Assembly: GCA_024690885.1 (NCBI GenBank)
Contig: JAILOI010000121.1
Span: forward strand, 1 to 33,496
Length of the DNA stretch: 33,496 bases
DNA from: Lachnospiraceae bacterium
Lineage (GTDB): Bacteria; Bacillota; Clostridia; Lachnospirales; Lachnospiraceae
Direction of reading: 5' to 3'
The translations under genes and the position numbers were made by a program. The notes under the pieces were generated by a model that was given only the letters and a program-made list of their open reading frames with translations, was not told the DNA's origin and made no database searches. Each line of letters starts with the position of its first letter. Within the stretch, counting starts at the first letter, position 1. This document shows positions 18,544 through 26,694 of the stretch, one piece after another.

Positions 18544-20184
18544 ATGATTCAGGCAAGCAATATTACCCTTCGTCTTGGCAAAAAAGCCTTGTTCGAAGAC
18601 GTCAATATCAAATTTACCGAAGGAAACTGCTATGGTTTGATTGGTGCCAACGGTGCCGGTAAATCTACCTTTTTGAAAATTTTATCCGGACAGTTAGAGC
18701 CAACCAATGGCGATATTATCATTACTCCGGGTCAGCGTCTCTCCTTCTTAGAGCAGGATCATTTTAAATACGACGCTTATACCGTACTTGATACTGTTAT
18801 TATGGGTAACAAGCGTCTCTATGACATTATGAAGGAGAAGGAAGCCATCTATGCCAAGGAAGACTTCTCTGACGAAGATGGTATCCGTGCCAGCGAGTTA
18901 GAGGCTGAATTTGCTGAGATGGACGGATGGAATGCAGAATCCGATGCCGCACAGTTATTGAACGGTTTGGGTATTCCGACCGAGGAGCACTACTCCATCA
19001 TGGGCGATTTGAACGGTGCCACCAAGGTCAAGGTTCTTCTTGCAAAAGCTTTGTTTGGTAACCCGGATATTTTGCTTCTCGATGAGCCGACCAACCACTT
19101 GGATTTGGATGCCATCGCCTGGTTAGAAGAATTCTTAATTAACTTTGAGAACACCATCATCGTGGTATCCCATGACCGTTACTTCTTAAATAAGGTTTGT
19201 ACCGATACCGCAGATATCGATTACGGCAAGATTCAGCTCTATGCCGGTAACTATGACTTCTGGTATGAGTCTTCTCAGCTTTTGATGAAGCAGCGTAAGG
19301 AAGCCAACAAGAAGAAGGAAGAACAGATCAAGGAATTGCAGGAGTTCATCCAGCGATTCTCCGCCAACGCTTCCAAGTCCAAGCAGGCAACGTCCCGTAA
19401 GCGTGCCTTAGAGAAGATTCAGCTGGATGATATTCGTCCATCCAGCCGTAAGTATCCATACATCGATTTCCGTCCAAACCGTGAAATCGGTAATGAAGTA
19501 CTGACGGTCGATGGTATTTCCAAGACCATCGATGGCGTGAAGGTCTTAGACAATATCTCCTTCACCTTAAATCATGATGACAAGGTTGCTTTCGTTGGAA
19601 GCAACGAAGCTGCCAAGACTGTATTGTTCCAGATTCTCTCCGGAGAGATGGAGCCGGACGAAGGTGAATACAAGTGGGGTGTTACCACTTCCCAGTCCTA
19701 CTTCCCGAAGGACAACACCAAAATCTTCGATACCGATTTGATTATCGTAGATTGGCTGACCCAGTTCTCCGAGATTAAGGATGCGACTTACGTCCGCGGT
19801 TTCTTGGGACGTATGCTCTTTGCCGGCGAAGATGGTGTGAAGAAGATGCGTGTCCTCTCCGGTGGTGAGAAGGTTCGTGTACTGCTTTCCCGTATGATGA
19901 TCGAAGGCTCCAACGTATTAATGTTAGATGAGCCGACCGACCACCTGGATATGGAGAGTATCACCGCACTGAATGAGGGCCTGAAGAAGTTCCCGGGTGT
20001 CATCCTCTTCTCTTCTCGTGATCACCAGATCGTTGAGACCACCGCAAATCGAATCATGGAAATCCTTCCAAACGGAACCATGATTGACAAGATTACCACA
20101 TACGATGAATACCTTGAGTCTGATGAGATGGCTCGTAAGCGTCAGGTTTACTCCATGTCTGCAGATGATGAGGAAGATAACTAA
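18544..20184 (+). CDS. ABC-F family ATPase (YbiT-like) with altered second site
   Basis: A 546-residue soluble protein with two ABC ATPase domains and no membrane segment; ABC-F proteins act on ribosomes. NBD1 has Walker A GANGAGKST (34-42), a degenerate signature LNGAT (156-160), Walker B DILLLDEP and an H-loop His210 (VVSHDRYF). A charged linker with KKKEEQIKELQEF (about 245-300) joins the domains. NBD2 has a relaxed Walker A, GSNEAAKT (352-359, last Gly replaced by Ala), an intact LSGGE (438-442), DEPTDHLD in place of DEPTNHLD, and Arg492 where the H-loop His is normally found (SSRDHQ). YbiT-like members are involved in translation rather than clear antibiotic resistance. It is the only complete plus-strand gene here. 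The start is supported by AAAGGA upstream. Confidence 0.9.
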   Translation: MIQASNITLRLGKKALFEDVNIKFTEGNCYGLIGANGAGKSTFLKILSGQLEPTNGDIIITPGQRLSFLEQDHFKYDAYTVLDTVIMGNKRLYDIMKEKEAIYAKEDFSDEDGIRASELEAEFAEMDGWNAESDAAQLLNGLGIPTEEHYSIMGDLNGATKVKVLLAKALFGNPDILLLDEPTNHLDLDAIAWLEEFLINFENTIIVVSHDRYFLNKVCTDTADIDYGKIQLYAGNYDFWYESSQLLMKQRKEANKKKEEQIKELQEFIQRFSANASKSKQATSRKRALEKIQLDDIRPSSRKYPYIDFRPNREIGNEVLTVDGISKTIDGVKVLDNISFTLNHDDKVAFVGSNEAAKTVLFQILSGEMEPDEGEYKWGVTTSQSYFPKDNTKIFDTDLIIVDWLTQFSEIKDATYVRGFLGRMLFAGEDGVKKMRVLSGGEKVRVLLSRMMIEGSNVLMLDEPTDHLDMESITALNEGLKKFPGVILFSSRDHQIVETTANRIMEILPNGTMIDKITTYDEYLESDEMARKRQVYSMSADDEEDN

Positions 20185-20197
20185 ATCGAGCAATGAC

Positions 20198-20229
20198 AAG
20201 ACCCCCATACCGGATGGTATGAGGGTCTT
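20198..20229. terminator. Hairpin between convergent ABC-F and sensor-protein genes
   Basis: AAGACCC-CCATACC and GGTATG-AGGGTCTT pair around GGAT with one bulge. The T-tracts on both sides are weak (CTGTTATAT on plus, GTCATTG on minus), so it may be a bidirectional but inefficient terminator serving both converging genes. Confidence 0.65.
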
Positions 20230-20253
20230 CTGTTATATATATGTACTTGAGCA

Positions 20254-21261
20254 TTAGTACTCCATGATTTTCACAATGGTATCCATGTCATCGCCACAAT
20301 ACTTCTGATACACATCCTCCATTGCTTTTCGAAACTCACGTTTTTCTTCAATTGATACGGTAATCACTTCGGTTCCGTTGTCCATGGCAATCTGCTTGGA
20401 CTCGGCTTCCCGCTGGGTCCAGAGTTCGCGTTCATAGATAGCGGATTCCTTGGCACATTCCATGATAATTTGCTGATCCTGGGGGCTTAACATATCCCAC
20501 ACCACCTTAGAACAAATCTGCATCTCCGGGATGCGCATATGCTCATCCAAGGTATAATACTTGGCCAGCTTATAATGTTTCTTGGCCTCATAAGAAGGCA
20601 TATTGTTCTCCGCCGCATTCACGGTTCCCCGCTCCAGGGCGTCATAAACATCCCGATAGTCGATTTCCACCGGATTTGCCCCCAGCGCCCGAATTACATC
20701 GGTCATCAATGCAGATTTCTGGATTCGGATATTCATCCCAGCACAGTCCTCCACACAGGTAATGGGCTTATCTACGCTATAGAAATTTCTGGCACCGGCA
20801 TCATACCAGGACAGTCCAACCAAATCGTAGTCCTGAACCTTGTTTAGAAAATCATCGCCGATTTCTCCGTCTAAGACACGCCACATATGATCGGAATCAT
20901 CATAGAGATAGGGTAAGAGCAACACGTTCATCTCGGGCACTTTCTCCGCCATCTGAGAGGTGGAAACCCGGGCGAATGCAATTCCTCCATTCTTCATCTG
21001 GGAGATAGCATCCCCCTCACTTCCAAGCTCCGCATCACACTTCACCTGAATCTTGATACGGCCGTCGGTACGCTCGTAAACCAGTTCTGCAAAGCGCTCA
21101 TCTCCTAAGGTCGTCGGATAATCCTTGGTCTGATTATCCGCATACAAGAAGACATACTCCGGCACCTTCGCTTTGTTATGAAAAAGAAAAATGATGGATA
21201 ATACCACAATGACAACGATTGCCATCAGTATTGTGCATAAAACAATCCTTCTTTTTTTCAT
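20254..21261 (-). CDS. Membrane-anchored DctP-like binding protein, probable sensor subunit
   Basis: This 335-residue protein has the TRAP (DctP-type) solute-binding fold but differs from the transport protein encoded further right. It has no lipobox cysteine; a long hydrophobic helix (about 6-28) with basic residues before it should anchor it in the membrane, facing outward. The ligand-binding signatures are kept: AGARNFYS (Arg158) and CAGMNIRIQ (Arg179, the usual carboxylate-binding Arg), followed by LGANPVEIDYRDVYDALERG. Its ATG overlaps the stop of the response regulator by 4 bp, so the two are translationally coupled. I infer that it is a ligand receptor partnering the histidine kinase two genes upstream, not a transporter part. 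It could still supply the transporter as a second binding protein. Confidence 0.85.
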   Translation of the reverse strand: MKKRRIVLCTILMAIVVIVVLSIIFLFHNKAKVPEYVFLYADNQTKDYPTTLGDERFAELVYERTDGRIKIQVKCDAELGSEGDAISQMKNGGIAFARVSTSQMAEKVPEMNVLLLPYLYDDSDHMWRVLDGEIGDDFLNKVQDYDLVGLSWYDAGARNFYSVDKPITCVEDCAGMNIRIQKSALMTDVIRALGANPVEIDYRDVYDALERGTVNAAENNMPSYEAKKHYKLAKYYTLDEHMRIPEMQICSKVVWDMLSPQDQQIIMECAKESAIYERELWTQREAESKQIAMDNGTEVITVSIEEKREFRKAMEDVYQKYCGDDMDTIVKIMEY

Positions 21262-22043
21262 GAACCAGTAACTCCACTTCTATACTCACTTGGTGACATT
21301 CCGGTTACTCTCCGGAAGACTCTCGCAAAATAATTTGCCTCCCGATATCCACTCATCACGCCGATATCCTTGATGTTAATGTTGGGATTTGCCAGTAATT
21401 CTTTGGCCTTCTCAATGCGTAGTTCATTGAGATAGACAATAAAACTTTTGCCAAACTGTTGCTTAAACAGCTTACAGAAGTACACCTCCGAATATCCAAA
21501 TTCTCCGGCCACATCCTGTAAGGCCAAATCCCGCTGATACTGGGCATCAATGTATGCTTTGATTTCTTTGGCGATTGCCTGCGATTTCTTGGAACATAAC
21601 CCTTCGGTCGGCGTCGTCTCTGCCGGTACGGACACCACATTGTGATTCCAATGCTGTCTGTGTTTCGTATCATCGGCAATACTAAAGGATTTTTCGAATG
21701 CCCCAACAATCTCTTCGTCACATCCCGGCTTTAGTAGATAATCCAATGCGCGGACGCTGATGGCTTTCTTGGCATAATTGAACTCATCGAAAGCCGTTAG
21801 GAAGATGATACTACAGTCCTCATTGTACGCACGGATTTCCTCCGCTGCCTCCAATCCGGTTTTCCCCGGCATAGAGATATCCAATAGGGCGATCTGACAA
21901 TCATGCTTCTTAAACGCATCCACCGCTTCGACGCCATTCTCCGCCAAAAAAATCTCCACCTGATTAGGAAAAAATCCATGGATTTTCTTTGTGATGACCT
22001 GTCGCTCGATTGGTTCATCGTCCGCAATCAAAATCTTATACAT
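21258..22043 (-). CDS. YesN-type response regulator (receiver plus AraC DNA-binding domain)
   Basis: The 261-residue protein has an N-terminal receiver domain with acidic pocket Asp8-Asp9, phosphoacceptor Asp55 (ALLDISMPG), Thr83 and Lys105 (DYLLKP). A linker follows, then a C-terminal AraC-type domain with two helix-turn-helix units (DVAGEFGYSEVYFCKLFKQQ and DIGVMSGYREANYFARVFRR). It should be phosphorylated by the kinase encoded 25 bp upstream and bind direct-repeat sites, usually as an activator. The best candidate target in the window is the 21-bp-period repeat upstream of dctP. It overlaps the sensor-like binding protein by 4 bp. All catalytic residues are intact. Confidence 0.95.
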   Translation of the reverse strand: MYKILIADDEPIERQVITKKIHGFFPNQVEIFLAENGVEAVDAFKKHDCQIALLDISMPGKTGLEAAEEIRAYNEDCSIIFLTAFDEFNYAKKAISVRALDYLLKPGCDEEIVGAFEKSFSIADDTKHRQHWNHNVVSVPAETTPTEGLCSKKSQAIAKEIKAYIDAQYQRDLALQDVAGEFGYSEVYFCKLFKQQFGKSFIVYLNELRIEKAKELLANPNINIKDIGVMSGYREANYFARVFRRVTGMSPSEYRSGVTGS

Positions 22044-22068
22044 TACATTCCCCCGTACTACTTACTAC

Positions 22069-23568
22069 TTATACTACTGATACAGCTTCCTCTGTGCGAT
22101 AAGGCAACGTCAACTGAATGGTTGTGCCCTCGCCCTCTACGCTGTCAATTTTCATATCTGCATCCTTATACATGGCCTTAATTCGGGTATAGATATTGCC
22201 CATGCCGATTCCCACCGCTGCTTCCTTGTCCCCGGCTAACGCGGCACGAATTTCCATTAAGCGATCCGGCGCAATGCCCTTGCCGGTATCGGTAATGGTA
22301 ATCACCAGTTGCTCATCCACCCGGGTGATATCGGTTGTCACGCAACCGCCTTCCACTTTGGGCGAGATGCCATGAATGACGCTATTTTCTAATAATGGTT
22401 GTAAGGTAAAGGTGGGGACAATCACCTTGTTTTCATCCACCTCACAATTCACACGATATTGCAATCGCTCCCCAAAGCGCATTTTCTGAAGATACATGTA
22501 ATCCCATGCCACCTTCAGCTCGATGGCCAGCGAAACCTCTTTTTCCTGATTTTTCAAGTTGTATCGAAAAATCGAACTTAAGGCCTTAATCATCTGCTCC
22601 GTATTATCCGCATTCTCTAAATTAGCCATGCCACTGATGACATTTAACGTGTTAAACAGAAAATGTGGATTGATCTGACTCTTGAGCAGCTGAAATTTCA
22701 CCTGGTCTAATTGCTTCTCTACTTCCAGGGTCTGAAGCGTTTGCTCGTGAAGCTCGTCTAATACTTCTCTTCGTTTTTCCAATGCGGCTATATATTCTCC
22801 GGTCGCAAATTTCATCTTGTTAAAGGCGGAAACCAGTTCCCCCAATTCATCCTCATTCTCCGATTCCACATCGTCGATGTAGAAATCATTGGCCGCGATT
22901 CTCCTCGATGCATTCGCCAGCAGCAACACCGGCTTAGTAATGGACCGATTCATCACCACGGAGATTTCAAAAATTAGCAACCCCATAATGATACTGATGG
23001 AAATCGCAACAATTGGGATAATATAAACGCGAGGCATCAAGTGGGTATACTTGGCATTGCCCTCACGTATGGTCAAATCAATGAAGCGTTGGGAATAGTT
23101 AAAAAGATAGTCCTGCATGCCATAGACCGCATACACTTGATCTACATAAGCATCCTCGTCTTCCTCTAACAGCAACAAGGCATCCCGCTCTCTGCAATAT
23201 TCCTGATAATAGGTCTTAATCGAAAACAATTGTGCGTATCGATTCTCTCCCAAATGACGGTAATCGAGTTTAACATCTGCAATGGCCTGCTTGGTCTCAT
23301 CCATCGCGAAAAGTAATGCTTGCTCATTCTCACTGGTATTGCTGGTCAAATACTGCCGCAAGCTATCCCGTTCCTTGTCCACCGTCATGACAATACGTCC
23401 GGCGTGTTTGTTGTCCTCCATGATTTCATTGATATCCACCACAAAAAGCTTCAGTAGAATGAAATCAAAAGTAACAATAATCAGAACGGTCAAAAAAACG
23501 CTTCCCGTAAATATGGAGATTTTGTCTTTGATTCGGACCTTATTCCAAAAGTGTTTGATTTTTTTCAT
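22069..23568 (-). CDS. YesM/LytS-type sensor histidine kinase
   Basis: This 499-residue membrane kinase has TM1 (about 20-44), a mostly helical extracytoplasmic region (about 45-178), TM2 (about 181-203), a HAMP domain (about 205-260) and a coiled-coil linker. The His_kinase core has His302 (QINPHFLFNTLNVISG). The ATPase shows the N box LLENSVIHG (Asn395), DTGKGI (Asp427) and GIGMGNIY. It should autophosphorylate and pass phosphate to the adjacent response regulator. The outer region is not a Cache or PAS type I recognise; a four-helix domain that docks a binding protein would fit. The stop lies 25 bp before the regulator. No Shine-Dalgarno sequence precedes the ATG; a terminator-like hairpin does, suggesting low expression. 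Confidence 0.93.
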   Translation of the reverse strand: MKKIKHFWNKVRIKDKISIFTGSVFLTVLIIVTFDFILLKLFVVDINEIMEDNKHAGRIVMTVDKERDSLRQYLTSNTSENEQALLFAMDETKQAIADVKLDYRHLGENRYAQLFSIKTYYQEYCRERDALLLLEEDEDAYVDQVYAVYGMQDYLFNYSQRFIDLTIREGNAKYTHLMPRVYIIPIVAISISIIMGLLIFEISVVMNRSITKPVLLLANASRRIAANDFYIDDVESENEDELGELVSAFNKMKFATGEYIAALEKRREVLDELHEQTLQTLEVEKQLDQVKFQLLKSQINPHFLFNTLNVISGMANLENADNTEQMIKALSSIFRYNLKNQEKEVSLAIELKVAWDYMYLQKMRFGERLQYRVNCEVDENKVIVPTFTLQPLLENSVIHGISPKVEGGCVTTDITRVDEQLVITITDTGKGIAPDRLMEIRAALAGDKEAAVGIGMGNIYTRIKAMYKDADMKIDSVEGEGTTIQLTLPYRTEEAVSVV

Positions 23569-23572
23569 AGTT

Positions 23573-23618
23573 TTAAAAAGAAGACAGCGAATAGTTACTC
23601 TTTAAGTATATCGCTGTC
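23573..23618 (-). terminator. Terminator/attenuator between dctM and the kinase gene
   Basis: On the minus strand, GACAGCGA (23618-23611) pairs perfectly with TCGCTGTC (23590-23583), and TTCTTTTT follows. It stands 30 bp after the dctM stop and 5 bp before the kinase ATG, so it should separate transporter from signalling genes, with partial readthrough. A possible promoter (TAGAAA-17-TATACT, -10 at about 23604-23609) overlaps the hairpin. Confidence 0.7.
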
Positions 23619-23648
23619 TCTTTTACTTTTCTATTACTCTTTTACCAA

Positions 23649-24944
23649 TTAATTACCGAAAGCATTTGGCAATGCCATACTAATTTCCGGAATAAATGTG
23701 ATTAATAATAACACCACAAACATGCAAAGATAGAATGGTAACGTTGCTTTTACCAATCGCTCCATCTTCACCTTACCAACCGCAGAGCCGATGAACAATA
23801 CACCGCCAACCGGTGGGGTCAACAATCCGATACCACAGTTCAAGATAATCATAATACCAAACTGAATTGGGCTGATACCAATGGACTGCGCAATTGGTAA
23901 CAAAATCGGAGTTGCAATCAAAATAATCGGAGCCATGTCCATAATGCATCCTAATACCAGAAGAATCAGGTTCAACAGTAATGCAATGCAAATCGGATTT
24001 GATGTCAGTCCGATGATTGCCTGGGATGCTAAATCCGGAACATGTAAGGTGGTCAAGCAATATCCAAATACGCTGGATGTTGCAATCAGAATCAATACAA
24101 TCGCAAGAATATCGATGCATGACTCCAGGGTTTTCCATACACCCTTCCAATCCAATCCTTTGTAGATAAATACACTTACAAGCAAGCTGTAGATGACTGC
24201 AACTGCTGCAGACTCGGTTGCGGTAAACACACCACCGACAACGCCCACTACAACGATGATAATTGCTGCCAATGCCCAGAATGAGCTAACAAGCTGCTTT
24301 GCAAATGTCTTAAGGTGAAACTTTTCTCCCTTCGGGTAGTGTCTCTTCACGGAAATAATATAAGATCCTACCATAAGAGAGATTGCCAGCAAGGCACCCG
24401 GAATATAACCTGCCAGGAACAAACTTCCCACGGAAATTCCACCGGCACACATTGCATAAATTACCATATTATGGCTTGGAGGAACCAGCAGTCCCTCACA
24501 AGAAGAGGTAATGGTGACTGCTGTAGAAAAGTCATCGTCATATCCCTCATCCACCATCATCGGAATCAAAATACTTCCCAACGAAGCGGTATCTGCTGCA
24601 GCAGAACCGGAAATTCCTCCGAAGAAATAGGAGGCCACAATATTCACCATGGCCATACCACCGGTCATCCATCCAACCAAAGCATTTGCAAGAGCAATCA
24701 ACTTCTTGGAAATTCCTCCGCTACCCATCAAACATCCCATAGTAATAAAAAACGGAACTGCCATCAAGCTATAGGAACTGATACCTTTGACCATCTGCTG
24801 ACATACAATGTTCAGCGGCAATCCCTGATACAACAAACATAAAATGGATGAAATCGCTACCGCATATGCAATTTGAAATCGAAGCATAATCATTACAAGA
24901 AAGCTGATAAGCAATACTGCAATAGCTCCTACGTTTACTGCCAT
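23649..24944 (-). CDS. dctM: TRAP transporter large permease DctM
   Basis: DctM (431 residues) is the large, roughly 12-helix membrane subunit of a tripartite ATP-independent periplasmic-type transporter, which uses an ion gradient (usually sodium) to import organic acids. Family signs are the opening VLLISFLVMIMLRFQIAYAV, the segments FFGGISGSAAADTASLGSIL and SCEGLLVPPSHNMVIYAMCA, and the C-terminal GIGLLTPPVGGVLFIGSAVG. Its ATG shares one base with the dctQ stop (TAATG), so the subunits are coupled. Next to glucuronate enzymes the substrate is most likely a hexuronate, which TRAP binding proteins are known to bind. Confidence 0.95.
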   Translation of the reverse strand: MAVNVGAIAVLLISFLVMIMLRFQIAYAVAISSILCLLYQGLPLNIVCQQMVKGISSYSLMAVPFFITMGCLMGSGGISKKLIALANALVGWMTGGMAMVNIVASYFFGGISGSAAADTASLGSILIPMMVDEGYDDDFSTAVTITSSCEGLLVPPSHNMVIYAMCAGGISVGSLFLAGYIPGALLAISLMVGSYIISVKRHYPKGEKFHLKTFAKQLVSSFWALAAIIIVVVGVVGGVFTATESAAVAVIYSLLVSVFIYKGLDWKGVWKTLESCIDILAIVLILIATSSVFGYCLTTLHVPDLASQAIIGLTSNPICIALLLNLILLVLGCIMDMAPIILIATPILLPIAQSIGISPIQFGIMIILNCGIGLLTPPVGGVLFIGSAVGKVKMERLVKATLPFYLCMFVVLLLITFIPEISMALPNAFGN

Positions 24945-25468
24945 TACTTACTATCCTCCTTTAATACAATGCTTTTGATGTGTGTATAAAGTGATTCCAG
25001 CTCAAACACAATCATCGCCAGTCCTGCCAGCGGAATCGGTAAATACATCCAGAATCTGGACACCGAAGGCATACTAACATAGCAGCCCTTGCTTCCCAGG
25101 GTGGTTGCATACTGCCAGCCAACCACTAACATTGCAATTGCAAGCCCGAATACAAATACATCATTTAAAATATCTAACGTCTTTACTAATTTCTTTGGCA
25201 AATAAGTATCCAAGGCTGTCATACGAATATGGGAGCCCCGTCTTATGGCGAGTGCTGCTGAGAGCACCGCCATATAAGACATGAGGGTCAAAACAACTTC
25301 TTCACTCCAAGCAGGGTCCGGAATGAAAGAAACGTATCTGCCGATTACACTAAAACAGGTGATTAAAATATCCGCAACCAGGAATAATTTGCAAAGAAAT
25401 AGCATGAACTTATAAGTCACATCATAGACCGGTCGAATCTTATCGACCACGCGAAAAATGCCTTCCAT
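24944..25468 (-). CDS. dctQ: TRAP transporter small permease DctQ
   Basis: DctQ (174 residues) is the small four-helix subunit that assembles with DctM. The helices lie at about 17-36 (YKFMLFLCKLFLVADILITC), 48-70, 90-113 and 130-160. The conserved segment AWSEEVVLTLMSYMAVLSAA followed by RRGSHIRMTALDTYLPKK is typical (WxEE...RxGxHI). It starts 12 bp after dctP and its stop overlaps the dctM start. Length is in the normal range. Symbols follow the family; the physiological substrate is inferred from neighbours. Confidence 0.93.
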   Translation of the reverse strand: MEGIFRVVDKIRPVYDVTYKFMLFLCKLFLVADILITCFSVIGRYVSFIPDPAWSEEVVLTLMSYMAVLSAALAIRRGSHIRMTALDTYLPKKLVKTLDILNDVFVFGLAIAMLVVGWQYATTLGSKGCYVSMPSVSRFWMYLPIPLAGLAMIVFELESLYTHIKSIVLKEDSK

Positions 25469-25480
25469 AAATCCTCTTTC

Positions 25481-26554
25481 TTACTTCATGTCAACAATCT
25501 TCTGATAAAGCTCTTCCTGTCCCTTGATGTTCTCATCAATGACGGGCTTTACAGCATCCTGCCATGGAGTTAAATCTGTTACTTCAATGATGTTACAGCC
25601 TTCATCCTTCAATGCCTTGAGGGTTTCTGCCTCTGCATCTTCAGCAATTCCACGGTTATACTCAGCAGCTGCCTTACCTGCATCCAACAAGATCTTCTGC
25701 TGCTCTTCGGTCAACTTATCCCAAGCTTCGTCCGTGATGATCACTTCTGTTGCTCCGATGGTATGTCCATCCAAAATCATGTATGGTGCAACTTCCGGGA
25801 ATGCATTGGACTTATAGTTGGTAATTGGCTGTTCAGCACCATCTACCGTACCCTGCTGAAGTGCAGAATAAAGCTCGCCAAAGCTTACTACGGCCGGATT
25901 TGCACCAAGGCAATTTACCAAACCATTCATAACCGGGTCATTGGAAACACGTAACTTCATGCCCTTGAAGGAATCAATATCTTTGATTTCATTCTTGGTA
26001 AAGAAGTGACGGAAGCCTTCCTCTCCGTAGAACAAACCACGAATTCCAAGTCCGTTCTCATGCGGCTCCATCAAGAACTCCTGTGCCAAATCACTGGTTG
26101 CGAAATTCCAGTAATGCTCACGGTTTTCAAAGGTATATGGAAGTGATAACAGTTTGGACTTCTCACAACCATAAGGTGTCAAAATAAATGCAGAAATTCT
26201 GGAGATATCTACCGTCTTACTATCACCAAGAATTCCATCGATGACGTCATTCTCAGAGCCAAGTACACCACCGGCACGCAAATCGATCTTAATGCTTCCA
26301 CCGGAACGGGACTCTACTTCCTCTTTAAACTTCTGATCCATCTGGCCTACCACGGTATCCAGCGGATTTACCTCTGCCATAACCAGTGTGATGGTTTCTC
26401 CATCACCGGTCGCCTCGGTGGATTTCTCTACGGTTTCTGCCGTCTCTGTCGATGCATCCGACGTTTCGACTTCAGCCGGAGCAGATAATCCACATGCGGT
26501 CATGGATCCTACCATCATTACCGCACAAAGTAATGAAACTAATTTTTTTCTCAT
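25481..26554 (-). CDS. dctP: TRAP transporter lipoprotein binding protein DctP (hexuronate candidate)
   Basis: This 357-residue protein captures the substrate outside the cell and delivers it to DctQM. It starts with a lipoprotein signal (MRKKLVSLLCAVMMVGSMTA, lipid-modified Cys21) and a Thr/Glu-rich linker to about residue 52. The DctP fold follows with Arg182 (GEEGFRHFF) and Arg202 (FKGMKLRVSNDP), the latter in the position that binds the substrate carboxylate, then LGANPAVVSFGELYSALQQG. The ATG at 26554 is chosen over one 7 codons upstream because GGGAGG lies 5 nt before it and the signal peptide begins there. It has its own promoter with a direct-repeat site, pointing to induction. The ligand is inferred to be glucuronate or galacturonate. 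Confidence 0.93.
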   Translation of the reverse strand: MRKKLVSLLCAVMMVGSMTACGLSAPAEVETSDASTETAETVEKSTEATGDGETITLVMAEVNPLDTVVGQMDQKFKEEVESRSGGSIKIDLRAGGVLGSENDVIDGILGDSKTVDISRISAFILTPYGCEKSKLLSLPYTFENREHYWNFATSDLAQEFLMEPHENGLGIRGLFYGEEGFRHFFTKNEIKDIDSFKGMKLRVSNDPVMNGLVNCLGANPAVVSFGELYSALQQGTVDGAEQPITNYKSNAFPEVAPYMILDGHTIGATEVIITDEAWDKLTEEQQKILLDAGKAAAEYNRGIAEDAEAETLKALKDEGCNIIEVTDLTPWQDAVKPVIDENIKGQEELYQKIVDMK

Positions 26555-26598
26555 ATAAACCTCCCTATAAATCATGTCATGATTTGTTTGATATAGTC

Positions 26599-26627
26599 AT
26601 TATAAAGTATCCACAAACGCCCTAAAA
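26599..26627 (-). promoter_or_regulatory. Promoter of dctPQM, weak -35
   Basis: On the minus strand, a perfect TATAAT (26604-26599) is preceded at 17 bp by the poor hexamer TTTTAG (26627-26622). A weak -35 flanked upstream by a tandem repeat is the usual design of an activator-dependent promoter. Confidence 0.65.
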
Positions 26628-26631
26628 TCGG

Positions 26632-26663
26632 ACATTCTTAACATTTGGTAGCACATTCTTAAC
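26632..26663. repeat. 11-bp direct repeat, probable activator site of dctPQM
   Basis: ACATTCTTAAC occurs twice without mismatch (26632-26642 and 26653-26663), with starts 21 bp apart, two turns of the helix. On the coding strand it reads GTTAAGAATGT. The near copy ends 4 bp from the -35 hexamer. AraC-family activators typically bind such in-phase direct repeats, so the YesN-type regulator or the AraC regulator of this locus is the likely ligand. Confidence 0.75.
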
Positions 26664-26694
26664 CTAAAAAAAGTCTACCTTTCCCCTTCCAAAT

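Noticed and set aside
26664..26694. Terminator after kdgK
   Set aside because: The minus strand has a T-run (CTTTTTTT) but no stem longer than about 4 bp before it, so I could not support it.
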